Shown here piece by piece: positions 1 through 9,259 of a stretch of DNA of 64,000 nucleotides. The stretch's first letter is position 1; every line of letters starts with the position of its first letter. A model generated the notes under the pieces. The model worked only from the letters and a program-made list of their open reading frames with translations, searched no databases and was not told the origin of the DNA. The position numbers and the translations under genes were made by a program. Origin of the DNA: CAVQBP01 sp963782475 (GTDB taxonomy: Bacteria; Bacteroidota; Ignavibacteria; Ignavibacteriales; Ignavibacteriaceae); the NCBI GenBank assembly GCA_963782475.1, contig CAWAJW010000012.1, positions 434,001 through 498,000 of the forward strand. Direction: 5' to 3'.

Positions 1-1445
1 AAATGTAGTGAATTTTTCAGCTGTTGCTTATTTCTTTGGAAAATATATATATGAAAAATATAAAGTACCTGTCGGTCTGATAAATTCCAGCCTGGGCGGA
101 TCTCCTGCCGAATCATGGTTGAGTAAAGATGCATTGAAGGAATTTCCAAAATATTATGAAGAAGCGCAGCGTTTTAAAGACAGTTCTTTGATTAAGCAAA
201 TTGAAGAAAAAGATAATAAAAGAATCCAGGCTTGGTATAATTTATTAAATAAAAAAGATGAAGGTTATAAAAGTTCTCCCTGTCTGGTCGAATCCTTCGT
301 TAAATACATCCGATTGGCCAACAATGGAAGTGCCCGGCTATTGGGCTGATACAAAACTCGGGCCTGTAAATGGAGTTGTGTGGTTTATAAAGAAGGTAAA
401 TATTCCATCAGTCATGGTTGGAAAAAAAGCAAAAATAATTTTAGGAAGAATTGTAGATGCTGATTCTGTCTTTATAAATGGAAAATTTGTAGGAACTACA
501 AGTTACCAATATCCCCGGAGAAGGTACGATATTCCGCCCGATTTATTAAAAGAAGGCGAAAATACGATTGCAGTTCGTGTCATCAGCAACATAGGAAAAG
601 GCGGCTTTGTCCCTGATAAGCCATATGAAATTGTTGCAGGGGATACTTCAATAAATTTAAAGGGAGAATGGAAATTTAAACTTGGTGCAAAAATGGAACC
701 TCTGGAAAGTCAGACATTTATAAGATGGATGCCGGAAGGCTTATATAATGCAATGCTCGCACCTTTATTGAATTACCGGATAAAAGGTGTTGTCTGGTAT
801 CAAGGTGAATCAAATGTTGATAGACCAATTGAATACAGGAAACTGTTCCAGGCTTTAATCCGCGATTGGAGGGCTAAATGGAATGAAGGGAATTTTCCTT
901 TCTTGTTTGTTCAATTACCAAATTTTATGGAAGCAAAAAGTGAACCTTCCGAAAGCAACTGGGCATTATTACGTGAAGCTCAGCTTAAAGCTTTATCTTT
1001 ACCTAATACCGGGATGGCAGTTACAATTGATATCGGTGAATGGAATGATATCCATCCTGTGGATAAAAAAGATGTAGGTAAACGACTTGCGCTGGCCGCC
1101 GAAAGGATAGCTTATGGAGATACAAATGTTATCTTTTCTGGTCCTATCTACAAATCAATGAAAATCCAGGGAAAAAAGGTAGTATTGTCTTTTACAAATA
1201 CAGGGAGCGGTTTAACTGCTAAGGACGATGAAAAACTCGGAGGCTTTGCAATTGCCGGACCGGATAAGCATTTTATTTGGGCAGAGGCAAAGATTGAAGA
1301 TAACAAAGTTATTGTTTGGAATGATAAAATAAAAAATCCTATAGCTGTTCGTTATGCATGGGCTGACGACCCGGATAAAGCTGATTTATATAATAAAGAA
1401 GGCTTGCCTGCATCTCCTTTCCGTACGGATGATTTTAATGAGTAA
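1..1445 (+). pseudogene. Sialate O-acetylesterase/acetylxylan esterase-type SASA protein, 5' partial, frameshifted
   Basis: The frame is open from the left edge, so the 5' end lies outside. The first part reads in frame 2 (SSLGGSPAESWLS, typical of SASA/DUF303 esterases after the nucleophile block). The protein then continues in frame 3 (WPTMEVPGYW, then GVVWYQGESNVDRP and the C-terminal DIHPVDKKDVG, which holds the family's Asp/His pair). The switch falls near 270-285, beside an AAAA run, so one indel separates the two halves. The middle carries the beta-sandwich insert usual in this family. Known members remove O-acetyl groups from sialic acids or from xylan. The neighbouring xylanases make xylan or xylo-oligosaccharide deacetylation the better guess here. 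It is either a pseudogene or a sequence-error frameshift; the rest of the coding sequence is well kept. Confidence 0.8.
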
Positions 1446-1478
1446 ATTTCAATTTGAATAATATGTATCCGATCAATT

Positions 1479-1492
1479 TTAGCGGCCGCTAA
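1479..1492. promoter_or_regulatory. 14-bp perfect palindrome upstream of the xylanase genes
   Basis: TTAGCGGCCGCTAA is a perfect palindrome with a GC-only 8-bp core. That stands out in AT-rich intergenic DNA between the esterase stop and the GH30 start, about 110 bp before the GH30 ATG. A second short palindrome, AGCGCT, lies about 20 bp downstream. The symmetry and place fit an operator for a dimeric regulator of the GH30-GH10-GH115 run. No regulator gene that could bind it is evident nearby, so the role is inferred. Confidence 0.3.
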
Positions 1493-1601
1493 GTTTATAC
1501 TTTAAAGAGCGCTAATACAGCAGAGCAAACAACTTATTACATTTGAAATGAAATAATTTTTTAAAATCGAATAAGATAGACCCAAAAGACAACGTATAAT
1601 T

Positions 1602-3491
1602 ATGAAAAAAATTTTACTAAACTACAAGAAGGCGGGTGTATTATTCTCATTATGCTTATATGCAATTATGTTTGGTACGCCCGTATATGCTCAAACTATT
1701 TCGGTTAAAGGGACAGTATCCGCTTTAACTAAACCTGTAAAATATGCCTCGGTTTCCTTTGTTGACAAGAATGATTCAACTATGAAATATTCTGCACTGA
1801 CGGATTCTTCGGGCAGCTATAGGCTTAGTGTGATTATTGCTTCGGTAAGACCGGAAAACAATCTGCCGGCAAAATTTGAATTAGAACAGAATTATCCTAA
1901 TCCTTTCTCAGCATCAACAGCGATTTCATACAAGCTAAAATCGCAAACCGACGTTAATGTGACGATATACGATATCCTTGGGAGAGAAGTAAAAAATTTT
2001 TCCATCGGGGCGCAGAGTACCGGCGTTCATCGAATACTTTGGGACGGAATGAATTCCTTTGGTGAAAAAGTTGCAACTGGAATTTATTTATACCGGATGC
2101 AGGCAGGAGGGGAAACACAGGTAAAGAAGATGATTTTTGATGCGGGTGAAAAAAATATTTCTCTTTCAACTTCACCCGCGTTTGCTTCCCGGGGTTCAAA
2201 TCCGGATAATGATCTGAATGTATCTGCTGCAACAGGGATTTTTACAGTTAAAATTACTAATACCGATAGTACATCCCCAATTATAATTTCAAAGCAATTT
2301 GATAATATAACTGTTGAAAATGATACAACAATTAATTTTTCGGTTGATAGCTTACCTCCGACCCCTGTGGCAACTATTTATACAGACAGCCTGCAGCAGA
2401 TTATTCAGGGATTCGGTGCGGCAAATATACTCCCCTGGCGCCCGGATATGACTGCCGGGGAAGTTGATAAGGCATTTGGTACAGGGACCGGACAGGTTGG
2501 AATGAGTATACTGCGTCTCCGGATTGATCCTGATACAAATGCTTTTAGTATCCAAGTACCAACTGCAAAATTGGCATACTCAATGGGAGTTAAAATAATT
2601 GCTTCTCCTTGGACACCACCACCATTAATGAAAACTGATAGTAGTACTGTTGGGGGTATGCTTATTGATTCGGAATATGCAAATTATGCAGCTCATCTGA
2701 AAGCGTTTGCAGACTTTATGTTAAGGAATGGTGTCCCTTTATATGCTATATCTGTGCAAAATGAACCTGATGCAAATGTTACTTATGAATCCTGTTTTTG
2801 GGATGGTACACAAATGCTTAACTTTATGAAGTATAATGCTCCTTCGGTCGGAGTTCCGTTTTTCATGCCTGAATCCGAAAATTTTAAACATTCATTGTCA
2901 GACCCTGCTCTTAATGATTCCGCAGCTGCTTCACATATTGCTTTCATCGGCGGGCATATTTATGGAGGCGGACTTGCCCCTTATCCGCTGGCAGTTAGTA
3001 AGGGGAAAGAGGTATGGATGACTGAACATTTAGATACAGATACTTCATGGACACATGTTTTAGCTACAGGGAAAGAGATAAATGATTGTATGAATACAGG
3101 AATGAGTGCGTATATATGGTGGTATATTGTAAGATATTACGGACCGGTTGATGAAAACGGTAATATAACTAAACGCGGTTATATTATGTCGCAGTATTCA
3201 AGGTTCATCCGCCCGGGATTTCATAAAGTTAAGAGTCCTTCAACTGCTCAGCGGAATGTTTATTTAACAACCTATAAAGATAGTTCGGAGGTTGTAATCG
3301 TTGCCGTAAATATGAGCTCTTCATCGGTCAGCCAGACATTTACTTTACTTGGTGATACTGTTAATTCTTTTACACCCTTTGTAACATCAAAAATAGAAAA
3401 TTGTAAACAGCTGGAAGATATTACCACAAGCGGAGGCAGCTTTACAACCAGGCTGGATGCATCAAGTGTAACAACATTTGTGTCAAAATAA
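1602..3491 (+). CDS. GH30 glucuronoxylanase-like secreted enzyme with an internal T9SS-type sorting-like domain
   Basis: Order: signal peptide (about 1-31, ending YAQ); a beta-sandwich segment starting VKGTV (carboxypeptidase-regulatory-like); at about 92-185 a module very like a T9SS type A sorting/FlgD-Ig domain (NYPNPFSAST, then YDILGREV and GIYLYRM); the rest of the first sandwich; then a GH30 domain from about 254 to the end. Catalytic candidates are Glu388 in SVQNEPD (acid/base) and Glu475 in VWMTEHLD (nucleophile), matching GH30 layout. GH30 subfamily 8 enzymes cut glucuronoxylan next to methyl-glucuronate branches, which fits the GH115 and CE15 genes nearby. The stop abuts the GH10 start, so the two are probably co-transcribed. 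The sorting-like module sits inside the protein instead of at its C-terminus, which is unusual. GH30 is clear; subfamily is inferred. Confidence 0.88.
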   Translation: MKKILLNYKKAGVLFSLCLYAIMFGTPVYAQTISVKGTVSALTKPVKYASVSFVDKNDSTMKYSALTDSSGSYRLSVIIASVRPENNLPAKFELEQNYPNPFSASTAISYKLKSQTDVNVTIYDILGREVKNFSIGAQSTGVHRILWDGMNSFGEKVATGIYLYRMQAGGETQVKKMIFDAGEKNISLSTSPAFASRGSNPDNDLNVSAATGIFTVKITNTDSTSPIIISKQFDNITVENDTTINFSVDSLPPTPVATIYTDSLQQIIQGFGAANILPWRPDMTAGEVDKAFGTGTGQVGMSILRLRIDPDTNAFSIQVPTAKLAYSMGVKIIASPWTPPPLMKTDSSTVGGMLIDSEYANYAAHLKAFADFMLRNGVPLYAISVQNEPDANVTYESCFWDGTQMLNFMKYNAPSVGVPFFMPESENFKHSLSDPALNDSAAASHIAFIGGHIYGGGLAPYPLAVSKGKEVWMTEHLDTDTSWTHVLATGKEINDCMNTGMSAYIWWYIVRYYGPVDENGNITKRGYIMSQYSRFIRPGFHKVKSPSTAQRNVYLTTYKDSSEVVIVAVNMSSSSVSQTFTLLGDTVNSFTPFVTSKIENCKQLEDITTSGGSFTTRLDASSVTTFVSK

Positions 3492-4649
3492 ATGAAGATA
3501 TTAACAACATATGGATTTATAAAAATGAATAGAGCATTAGTTTTAATTTTTGCCGGAGTGTTATCAAGCAGTATAAATTATTTTAGTTTTGCTCAAGATG
3601 AGCCCGCTCTGAAGGATGTTTTCAAAAAGGATTTTTTAATAGGTACTGCTATTAATAGAGCTCAGTTTTTAGGTAAGGATTCTATAGACGATAAAATCAT
3701 TAAAACGCAGTTCAATTCAATTACACCTGAAAATGTACTTAAGTGGGATTATGTTCATCCAAAACCGGAAAAATATAATTTTAAACCAGGTGATGAATAT
3801 GTTGCTTTCGGTGAAAAGAATCATATGTTTATAATCGGGCATACCCTTGTATGGCATAATCAGACACCTAAATGGGTTTTCGAAGATTCAAACGGCACTC
3901 CGGCGAACCGTCAGGAATTATTAAAAAGAATGCACGATCATATTCAAACTGTTGTCGGAAGATATAAAGGAAAAATAAAAACCTGGGATGTAGTTAATGA
4001 AGCGTTAAATGAAGACGGCTCCTTAAGGCAGTCCCCCTGGCTGAAAATTATCGGGGAAGATTATATTGAAAAAGCTTTCGAATATGCTCATGAAGCTGAT
4101 CCGGATGCTGAACTTAATTACAATGATTATTCACTCGAAAACAAGCCTAAACGGGATGGCGCAATCAAGCTGATTAAAAAATTAAAATCGGATGGAATTC
4201 CGGTATTTAGTATTGGTGATCAAATGCATGCGAAAATGGATTGGCCGACCGTTTCACAGGTAGATTCAATGTTAAGTGATTTTGAAAAGATAGGCATCAA
4301 AGTTATGATTACTGAGCTTGATATTGATGCGCTTCCTTATAAAAACCAAAACCATACTGCCGAAATTTCTCTTTCCTATAAAATGAATCCGGAACTTAAT
4401 CCTTATAAGAATGGATTGCCGGATTCAATAAATATTGAGATGGCAAACCGGTATGCAGGTTTCTTCAAAACTTTTATAAAATATAAAAATATTATAAACC
4501 GTGTGACATTTTGGGGAGTAAAAGATAATGATTCCTGGCTTAATAACTGGCCGGTACCGGGAAGGACTAATTACCCGTTAATCTTTGATAGAAACGGCAA
4601 GCCCAAACTCTCTTTTTATAAAATAATTGAAGCAGCAGGAACTGATTAG
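3492..4649 (+). CDS. GH10 endo-1,4-beta-xylanase
   Basis: A single GH10 domain follows a signal peptide. Family motifs are GHTLVWHNQTPKWVF, TWDVVNEALNEDG (acid/base Glu170) and VMITELDID (nucleophile Glu275), with WGVKDNDSWL near the end. GH10 enzymes cleave the beta-1,4-xylan backbone and tolerate side chains. The annotated ATG directly follows the GH30 stop; an internal ATG at 3528 (MNRALVLIF) gives a more usual signal peptide of about 23 residues ending FAQ and may be the true start. Length (385 aa) is normal for a lone GH10 domain. No T9SS tail or carbohydrate-binding module is present, so it may stay in the periplasm or outer membrane. Confidence 0.93.
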   Translation: MKILTTYGFIKMNRALVLIFAGVLSSSINYFSFAQDEPALKDVFKKDFLIGTAINRAQFLGKDSIDDKIIKTQFNSITPENVLKWDYVHPKPEKYNFKPGDEYVAFGEKNHMFIIGHTLVWHNQTPKWVFEDSNGTPANRQELLKRMHDHIQTVVGRYKGKIKTWDVVNEALNEDGSLRQSPWLKIIGEDYIEKAFEYAHEADPDAELNYNDYSLENKPKRDGAIKLIKKLKSDGIPVFSIGDQMHAKMDWPTVSQVDSMLSDFEKIGIKVMITELDIDALPYKNQNHTAEISLSYKMNPELNPYKNGLPDSINIEMANRYAGFFKTFIKYKNIINRVTFWGVKDNDSWLNNWPVPGRTNYPLIFDRNGKPKLSFYKIIEAAGTD

Positions 4650-4737
4650 AAATTATAAGATAGTTATGTTAAATAATTTGTTAACGATTTTAAAGGGAAA
4701 ACCTCAAAAATGATATTAATGAATTAAGGTAAGCACT

Positions 4738-7700
4738 ATGGATTCTTTGATAACTAAAAATTTTAGATTGATTATTTACCAGCATGCAGCTAAGATTATA
4801 TTGCTGGCTTTGTTATTTATGTCAGTGATTCCTGCTCGGGGAACAAAATCTTCAAAAGAAAACTTTAAAGAGGTTGGTACTTCTAAGTCATATATTTCCA
4901 CCATTAAAGGTAAGGGGGATTTTACTCTTTCCACCCAGGGTAAATCAGCTCCTTTATATATCAGCACTCAGGATTTCCCTGGTGTTATTCGTGCATTGAG
5001 AGATCTTCAAACTGATATTAAAAAAGTTACAAATGCCGAACCCCGGCTTTCAACCGATAATATCCCTTCCGGAAAAGAAATTGTTATTGTTGGTACATTA
5101 GGAAAGAACCCCGTTATTGATAAACTGGTTAAGACGAAAAAATTAAATGTTGCAGCTATTTCCGGGAAGTGGGAATCATACCTGATTCAGCTTGTAGAAA
5201 AACCTTTGCCCGGTGTTGAACAGGCACTGGTAATTACCGGGAGTGATAAGCGCGGAACAATTTATGGAATATATGATCTTTCACATCAGATTGGCGTTTC
5301 ACCCTGGTATTGGTGGGCCGATGTTTCTATAGATCATAAAGATAATTTATATGTAAAACCTGATAAATATCTACAGGGTCCGCCTTCTGTTAAATACAGG
5401 GGGATCTTTTTAAATGATGAGTATCCTGATCTTACAAACTGGATAATAGATAAATTCGGGTTTGTAATGCAGCAGAAAAATCCGCCGATTCCTGAAGGTG
5501 TGGCAAATTATAATCATCTTTTTTATACAAAACTATTTGAGTTAATTCTAAGGTTGAGGGGGAATTATCTTTGGCCTGCAATGTGGAATAATGCATTTAA
5601 CGAGGATGATCCGGAAAATCCTAAGCTCGCCGATGAATATGGAATTGTGATGGGAACTTCTCATCAGGAGCCTATGATGCGCGCTCAGAAGGAATGGGAC
5701 CGGAGATATCTAAATACCCTTGGAACATGGAATTATGCAAAATATCCTGATACTCTTAACAAGTTCTGGCGCGAAGGAATCGCGCGAAATAAAAATTATG
5801 AAAATTATATAACAGTCGGACTGCGGGGTGCAAATGATACACCTATGGCTCCCGGCGGGCCGGAAGCCAACATGGATCTGCTTGAAAAAATTGTAAACGT
5901 GCAGCGGAAAATTATAAGTGAGGAAACCGGGAAAGATATCACCAAAGTTCCCCAGGTCTGGTGCCTTTATAAAGAAGTGCTCGGCTTCTATAATGCCGGT
6001 ATGAGGGTACCCGATGATGTAACTCTTCTTTGGGCTGAAGATAATTGGGGGAATGTTAGACGATTACCAACCGCTGAAGAACGTAAAAGGAGCGGAGGTG
6101 CAGGAGTATATTACCACTTCGATTATCATGGCGGACCTAGAAGTTATCAATGGATAAATACTAATCCTATTCCCAAAATTTGGGATCAGATGTCCCTTTC
6201 AAAACAATTTGGAGCAGATAGAATCTGGATTGTTAATGTCGGTCATTTTAAAGGATACGAATTCCCCCTTGAATATTTTATGGATCTTGCATGGGATACT
6301 GGAAAATGGACAAATAAAAATATTGATGAATATACACGCGAGTGGGCTGAATTCCAATTCGGACAAAAATATGCAAAGGATATAGCTGATATTATAGAAA
6401 AATATACCAGATACAATGGAAGAAGAAAACCAGAATTGCTTAGTCCTTCTACTTACAGCCTAATTAATTATAGGGAAGCTGAAACGGTCGTTAAAGATTA
6501 CAAAGCAGTTGCTTCAAAAGCAGAAAAAATTTATAACTTGCTCCCCCAGGAAAAGCGTGCAGCATTTTATGAATTAGTATTATTCCCTGCAAAAGCATGT
6601 TCGGTTGTAAATCAGTTGTATTATGCTGCGGGCAGAAATGAGTTATATGCAAAGCAAGGGAGAGCCAGCACCAATGATATGGCTGAAGAAACACGCTCGC
6701 TTTTTAAAGATGACACAACTATGATGGGATATTTTAACCGTTCCTTCCTTAATGGCAAATGGAATCATTTTATGGATCAGACTCATCTCGGGTATACAAG
6801 CTGGAATGATCCTCCCCATAATAGTCTTAAAGCAATTGATCTCAAAGAGATCGAAATACCTGATTCGGCAATTTTAGGCGTAGCTATTGAAGGATCTGAA
6901 TCAGTCTGGCAGGGAAAGCAAAGTGATGCCGTTTTACCCTCCTTTGATCCATTCAATCAGCAGAGTCATTATATAGACATTTTTAATAAAGGAAAGATCC
7001 CTTTTAAATTTTCTGCTAGTGCAAGCAATACCTGGATTAGAATAAGCGAAACAAACGGCATTGTAGAAAAAGATAAACGTATTTGGATTAGTATTGATTG
7101 GGGAAAAGCGCCTGTAAATAGAGGTAACGGTACCGTGAAAATTAATGGGACAGGTAAAGATGTTATAGTTAAAATTAAATCATTCAATCCAACTGATGTA
7201 ACACGGAAAACTCTCAATGGTTTTGTTGAAAGCGAAGGTTTTGTTTCGATAGAAGCAGAACATTATACCGGAAGAAAAGATACCGGAACCAGGCAATGGA
7301 TAAAAATAGAAGATTACGGCCGTACTCTTTCAGGGATGAGAACTATATCTGCTGCAGATGCTCCTCCTGCAGTTCCAGGAAAAGATTTCCCATGTCTTGA
7401 ATATAATATGTATTTATTTGACAAAGATACAATTGATGTAGAAGGGATTTTTTCTGCTACCTTAAATTTTATGGCCGGACACCCTCTGCAGTATGCGATT
7501 TCCTTTGATAACGATTCCCCTCAAATAATTACCCTTGTTCCTGCCGATTATAATGCTCAGAATGGAAACAGGGATTGGGAAAGAACTGTCGTAAACAATG
7601 CCAGGTATAGTCATTCAAAACATTTTATTTCAAAACCAGGTTACCATACCTTAAAAATCTGGATGGTTGACCCTGGTGTTGTTCTTGAAAAAATTGTAGT

Positions 7701-7761
7701 CGATGCCGGAGGCGTGAAACCAAGTTATTTGGGACCTCCTGAAAGTTTTTATAATAAATAG
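4738..7761 (+). CDS. GH115 xylan alpha-1,2-glucuronidase
   Basis: This 1007-aa protein has an N-terminal hydrophobic export segment (about 12-36). The GH115 body has GSDKRGTIYGIYDLS, SPWYWWADV, LLWAEDNWGNVRRLP and GADRIWIVNVGHFKG. The C-terminal region, from about residue 820, includes the GH115 beta-sandwich (VSIEAEHYTG and the LKIWMVDPGVVLEKIVVD stretch). Length matches full GH115 enzymes. They remove (4-O-methyl)-glucuronic acid from internal and terminal xylose units of xylan. It follows GH10 by 88 bp in the same direction, consistent with one operon. The product, (methyl)glucuronate, links this locus to the uxuA/SDR pair at 30-33 kb. All family motifs seen are present in one unbroken frame. 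Confidence 0.93.
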   Translation: MDSLITKNFRLIIYQHAAKIILLALLFMSVIPARGTKSSKENFKEVGTSKSYISTIKGKGDFTLSTQGKSAPLYISTQDFPGVIRALRDLQTDIKKVTNAEPRLSTDNIPSGKEIVIVGTLGKNPVIDKLVKTKKLNVAAISGKWESYLIQLVEKPLPGVEQALVITGSDKRGTIYGIYDLSHQIGVSPWYWWADVSIDHKDNLYVKPDKYLQGPPSVKYRGIFLNDEYPDLTNWIIDKFGFVMQQKNPPIPEGVANYNHLFYTKLFELILRLRGNYLWPAMWNNAFNEDDPENPKLADEYGIVMGTSHQEPMMRAQKEWDRRYLNTLGTWNYAKYPDTLNKFWREGIARNKNYENYITVGLRGANDTPMAPGGPEANMDLLEKIVNVQRKIISEETGKDITKVPQVWCLYKEVLGFYNAGMRVPDDVTLLWAEDNWGNVRRLPTAEERKRSGGAGVYYHFDYHGGPRSYQWINTNPIPKIWDQMSLSKQFGADRIWIVNVGHFKGYEFPLEYFMDLAWDTGKWTNKNIDEYTREWAEFQFGQKYAKDIADIIEKYTRYNGRRKPELLSPSTYSLINYREAETVVKDYKAVASKAEKIYNLLPQEKRAAFYELVLFPAKACSVVNQLYYAAGRNELYAKQGRASTNDMAEETRSLFKDDTTMMGYFNRSFLNGKWNHFMDQTHLGYTSWNDPPHNSLKAIDLKEIEIPDSAILGVAIEGSESVWQGKQSDAVLPSFDPFNQQSHYIDIFNKGKIPFKFSASASNTWIRISETNGIVEKDKRIWISIDWGKAPVNRGNGTVKINGTGKDVIVKIKSFNPTDVTRKTLNGFVESEGFVSIEAEHYTGRKDTGTRQWIKIEDYGRTLSGMRTISAADAPPAVPGKDFPCLEYNMYLFDKDTIDVEGIFSATLNFMAGHPLQYAISFDNDSPQIITLVPADYNAQNGNRDWERTVVNNARYSHSKHFISKPGYHTLKIWMVDPGVVLEKIVVDAGGVKPSYLGPPESFYNK

Positions 7762-7833
7762 ATATAAGCAAAACTATTGTGATATTTAATTTTACTTTAA
7801 AAGTTTGCTTCTTACCTTGTCTCCTCCAGTTCG

Positions 7834-7901
7834 GAAACGGAGAGTTTAAATGAGCAGGATTCCTCATTTTCTTGTCCAGCTTATTTTTTACTCTCCGTTT
7901 C
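7834..7901. other. Nested inverted repeat in a gene-free stretch (7762-8106)
   Basis: An outer 11-bp pair, GAAACGGAGAG at 7834-7844 and its exact complement CTCTCCGTTTC at 7891-7901, encloses an inner 7-bp pair, AAATGAG at 7848-7854 and CTCATTT at 7863-7869. The transcript could fold into a stem with an internal hairpin. It lies 70-140 bp after the GH115 stop, so it could be a terminator or processing element, though no clear U-run follows. A 61-codon frame overlaps it but has no coding character. I see nothing else in this 345-bp gap. Confidence 0.45.
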
Positions 7902-8106
7902 ATTTTATATAAGGAGATATTTGAGCAGGAAGATAAGCCTCTTTCAAATAAGATATTAGAGGGATTTGACGCGTATCTGGTAATATGCAGGGCTAATTCT
8001 AGATATTATTTTGTATACTCTACGATTTTCCGGATGACGGGATATACTTCTCTGTGAAGATAAAGAAATATATAAATATAGCTGAAACGAAATAAAAGAG
8101 AGTAAA

Positions 8107-8319
8107 ATGAAGGAAATAGATTATACTGATCATAAGATAAAATTGCTGTTTGTTGCAGGAATTATTTTAGTGTTCATAATATTATTTTCATCTGCCTTAT
8201 ATCCCCGGCAATTGATGCATAATCCGTATAAGTCTTTTGAAAATAAATTCAGCGGCAGATTTACTATGAATTTTGAAAATTATCTGAACAGTAATAATGC
8301 AATATATAGATTGCCATAA
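8107..8319 (+). CDS. Small single-pass membrane protein, unknown
   Basis: Seventy codons start at an ATG preceded by AGAGAG (GAAATAAAAGAGAGTAAAATG), a fair ribosome-binding site. Residues about 12-34 (IKLLFVAGIILVFIILF) form one strong transmembrane helix, followed by a short polar tail rich in Asn and Phe. I recognise no family. It lies between GH115 and purU in the same direction. The membrane helix and RBS argue that it is real; the short length and lack of known relatives leave doubt. Confidence 0.4.
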   Translation: MKEIDYTDHKIKLLFVAGIILVFIILFSSALYPRQLMHNPYKSFENKFSGRFTMNFENYLNSNNAIYRLP

Positions 8320-8361
8320 AAGCAATTTAATTTTTATAAACAAATAATGGACGGCAAATAA

Positions 8362-9225
8362 GTGTCTGAAAATAATTTAACTGCAATTTTATTGCTTTCA
8401 TGTAAAGACAGGATCGGCCTGGTTTCGAGAATAGCCCATTTTGTTTTTGAAAGAGGAGGCAATATTATCGATCTGGATGAACATGTTGACATGGATGAAA
8501 AATATTTCTTTGTACGGATCGCCTGGGATATGAAAAATTTTTCTATTCCTGCAACTGAAGTTGTAGAAGCTTTTTCGCCGTTAGCAAAAGAATTCAATGC
8601 AACTTGGAGAATTAATTTTACCGGCAAAAATCTACGGGTGGGAATCTTTGTCTCTAAATTTGATCATTGTCTGCGTGAAATTTTATGGCGTCAAAGGTTA
8701 GGAGAATTTAATATCGATATACCTCTTGTAATTTCAAATCATGAAGATTTGAAACCATTAGCTGAGCATTATAACATACCCTATTTTGTTTTTCCAATAA
8801 CAAATGAAAATAAGGAGGAGCAGGAAAAGAAAGAGATAGCTTTATTGAAAGAAAATAAAATTGATACTATTGTTCTTGCCCGCTATATGCAAATTTTAAC
8901 TCCACAGATTATAGATAAATATAAGAATAACGTAATAAATATTCATCATTCCTTCTTACCGGCTTTTACCGGCAGCAATCCTTATAAGCAGGCGTATGAA
9001 CGGGGGGTTAAGATCATAGGTGCAAGCAGCCATTATGTTACAAAAGAACTGGATGAAGGTCCGATCATTGAACAGGATATTATCAGGATCTCGCATAAGG
9101 ATACTGTTAAAGATTTAATACGAAAAGGAAGAGATCTGGAGCGGTTAATCCTGGCAAGGGCTTTATATTTTCATTCTGAACATAGAATTTTAGTGCGCGG
9201 GAAGAAAACAATTATTTTTGAATAA
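8362..9225 (+). CDS. purU: Formyltetrahydrofolate deformylase
   Basis: This 287-aa protein has an N-terminal ACT domain (about 1-85, ILLLSCKDRIGLVSRIAHFV) followed by a formyltransferase-type domain. It has IVLARYMQILTPQ, NVINIHHSFLPAF with the active-site His at about 195-196, and the catalytic Asp region KELDEGPIIEQD. This is the PurU arrangement. PurU hydrolyses 10-formyl-THF to formate and THF, balancing the C1 pool. The start is GTG at 8362; no good ATG is available in frame. The corrinoid protein starts 34 bp downstream. PurU usually serves purine or glycine balance; placement beside a corrinoid methyl carrier in a methylglucuronoxylan locus suggests it clears methyl-derived one-carbon units (inference). 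Confidence 0.9.
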   Translation: MSENNLTAILLLSCKDRIGLVSRIAHFVFERGGNIIDLDEHVDMDEKYFFVRIAWDMKNFSIPATEVVEAFSPLAKEFNATWRINFTGKNLRVGIFVSKFDHCLREILWRQRLGEFNIDIPLVISNHEDLKPLAEHYNIPYFVFPITNENKEEQEKKEIALLKENKIDTIVLARYMQILTPQIIDKYKNNVINIHHSFLPAFTGSNPYKQAYERGVKIIGASSHYVTKELDEGPIIEQDIIRISHKDTVKDLIRKGRDLERLILARALYFHSEHRILVRGKKTIIFE

Positions 9226-9259
9226 AAGATTTACTTATAAAAAAACTTATTGGTAAAAT

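Noticed and set aside
7872..8057. 61-codon + strand frame after GH115
   Set aside because: It overlaps the inverted repeat, has no ribosome-binding site and an uninformative sequence.
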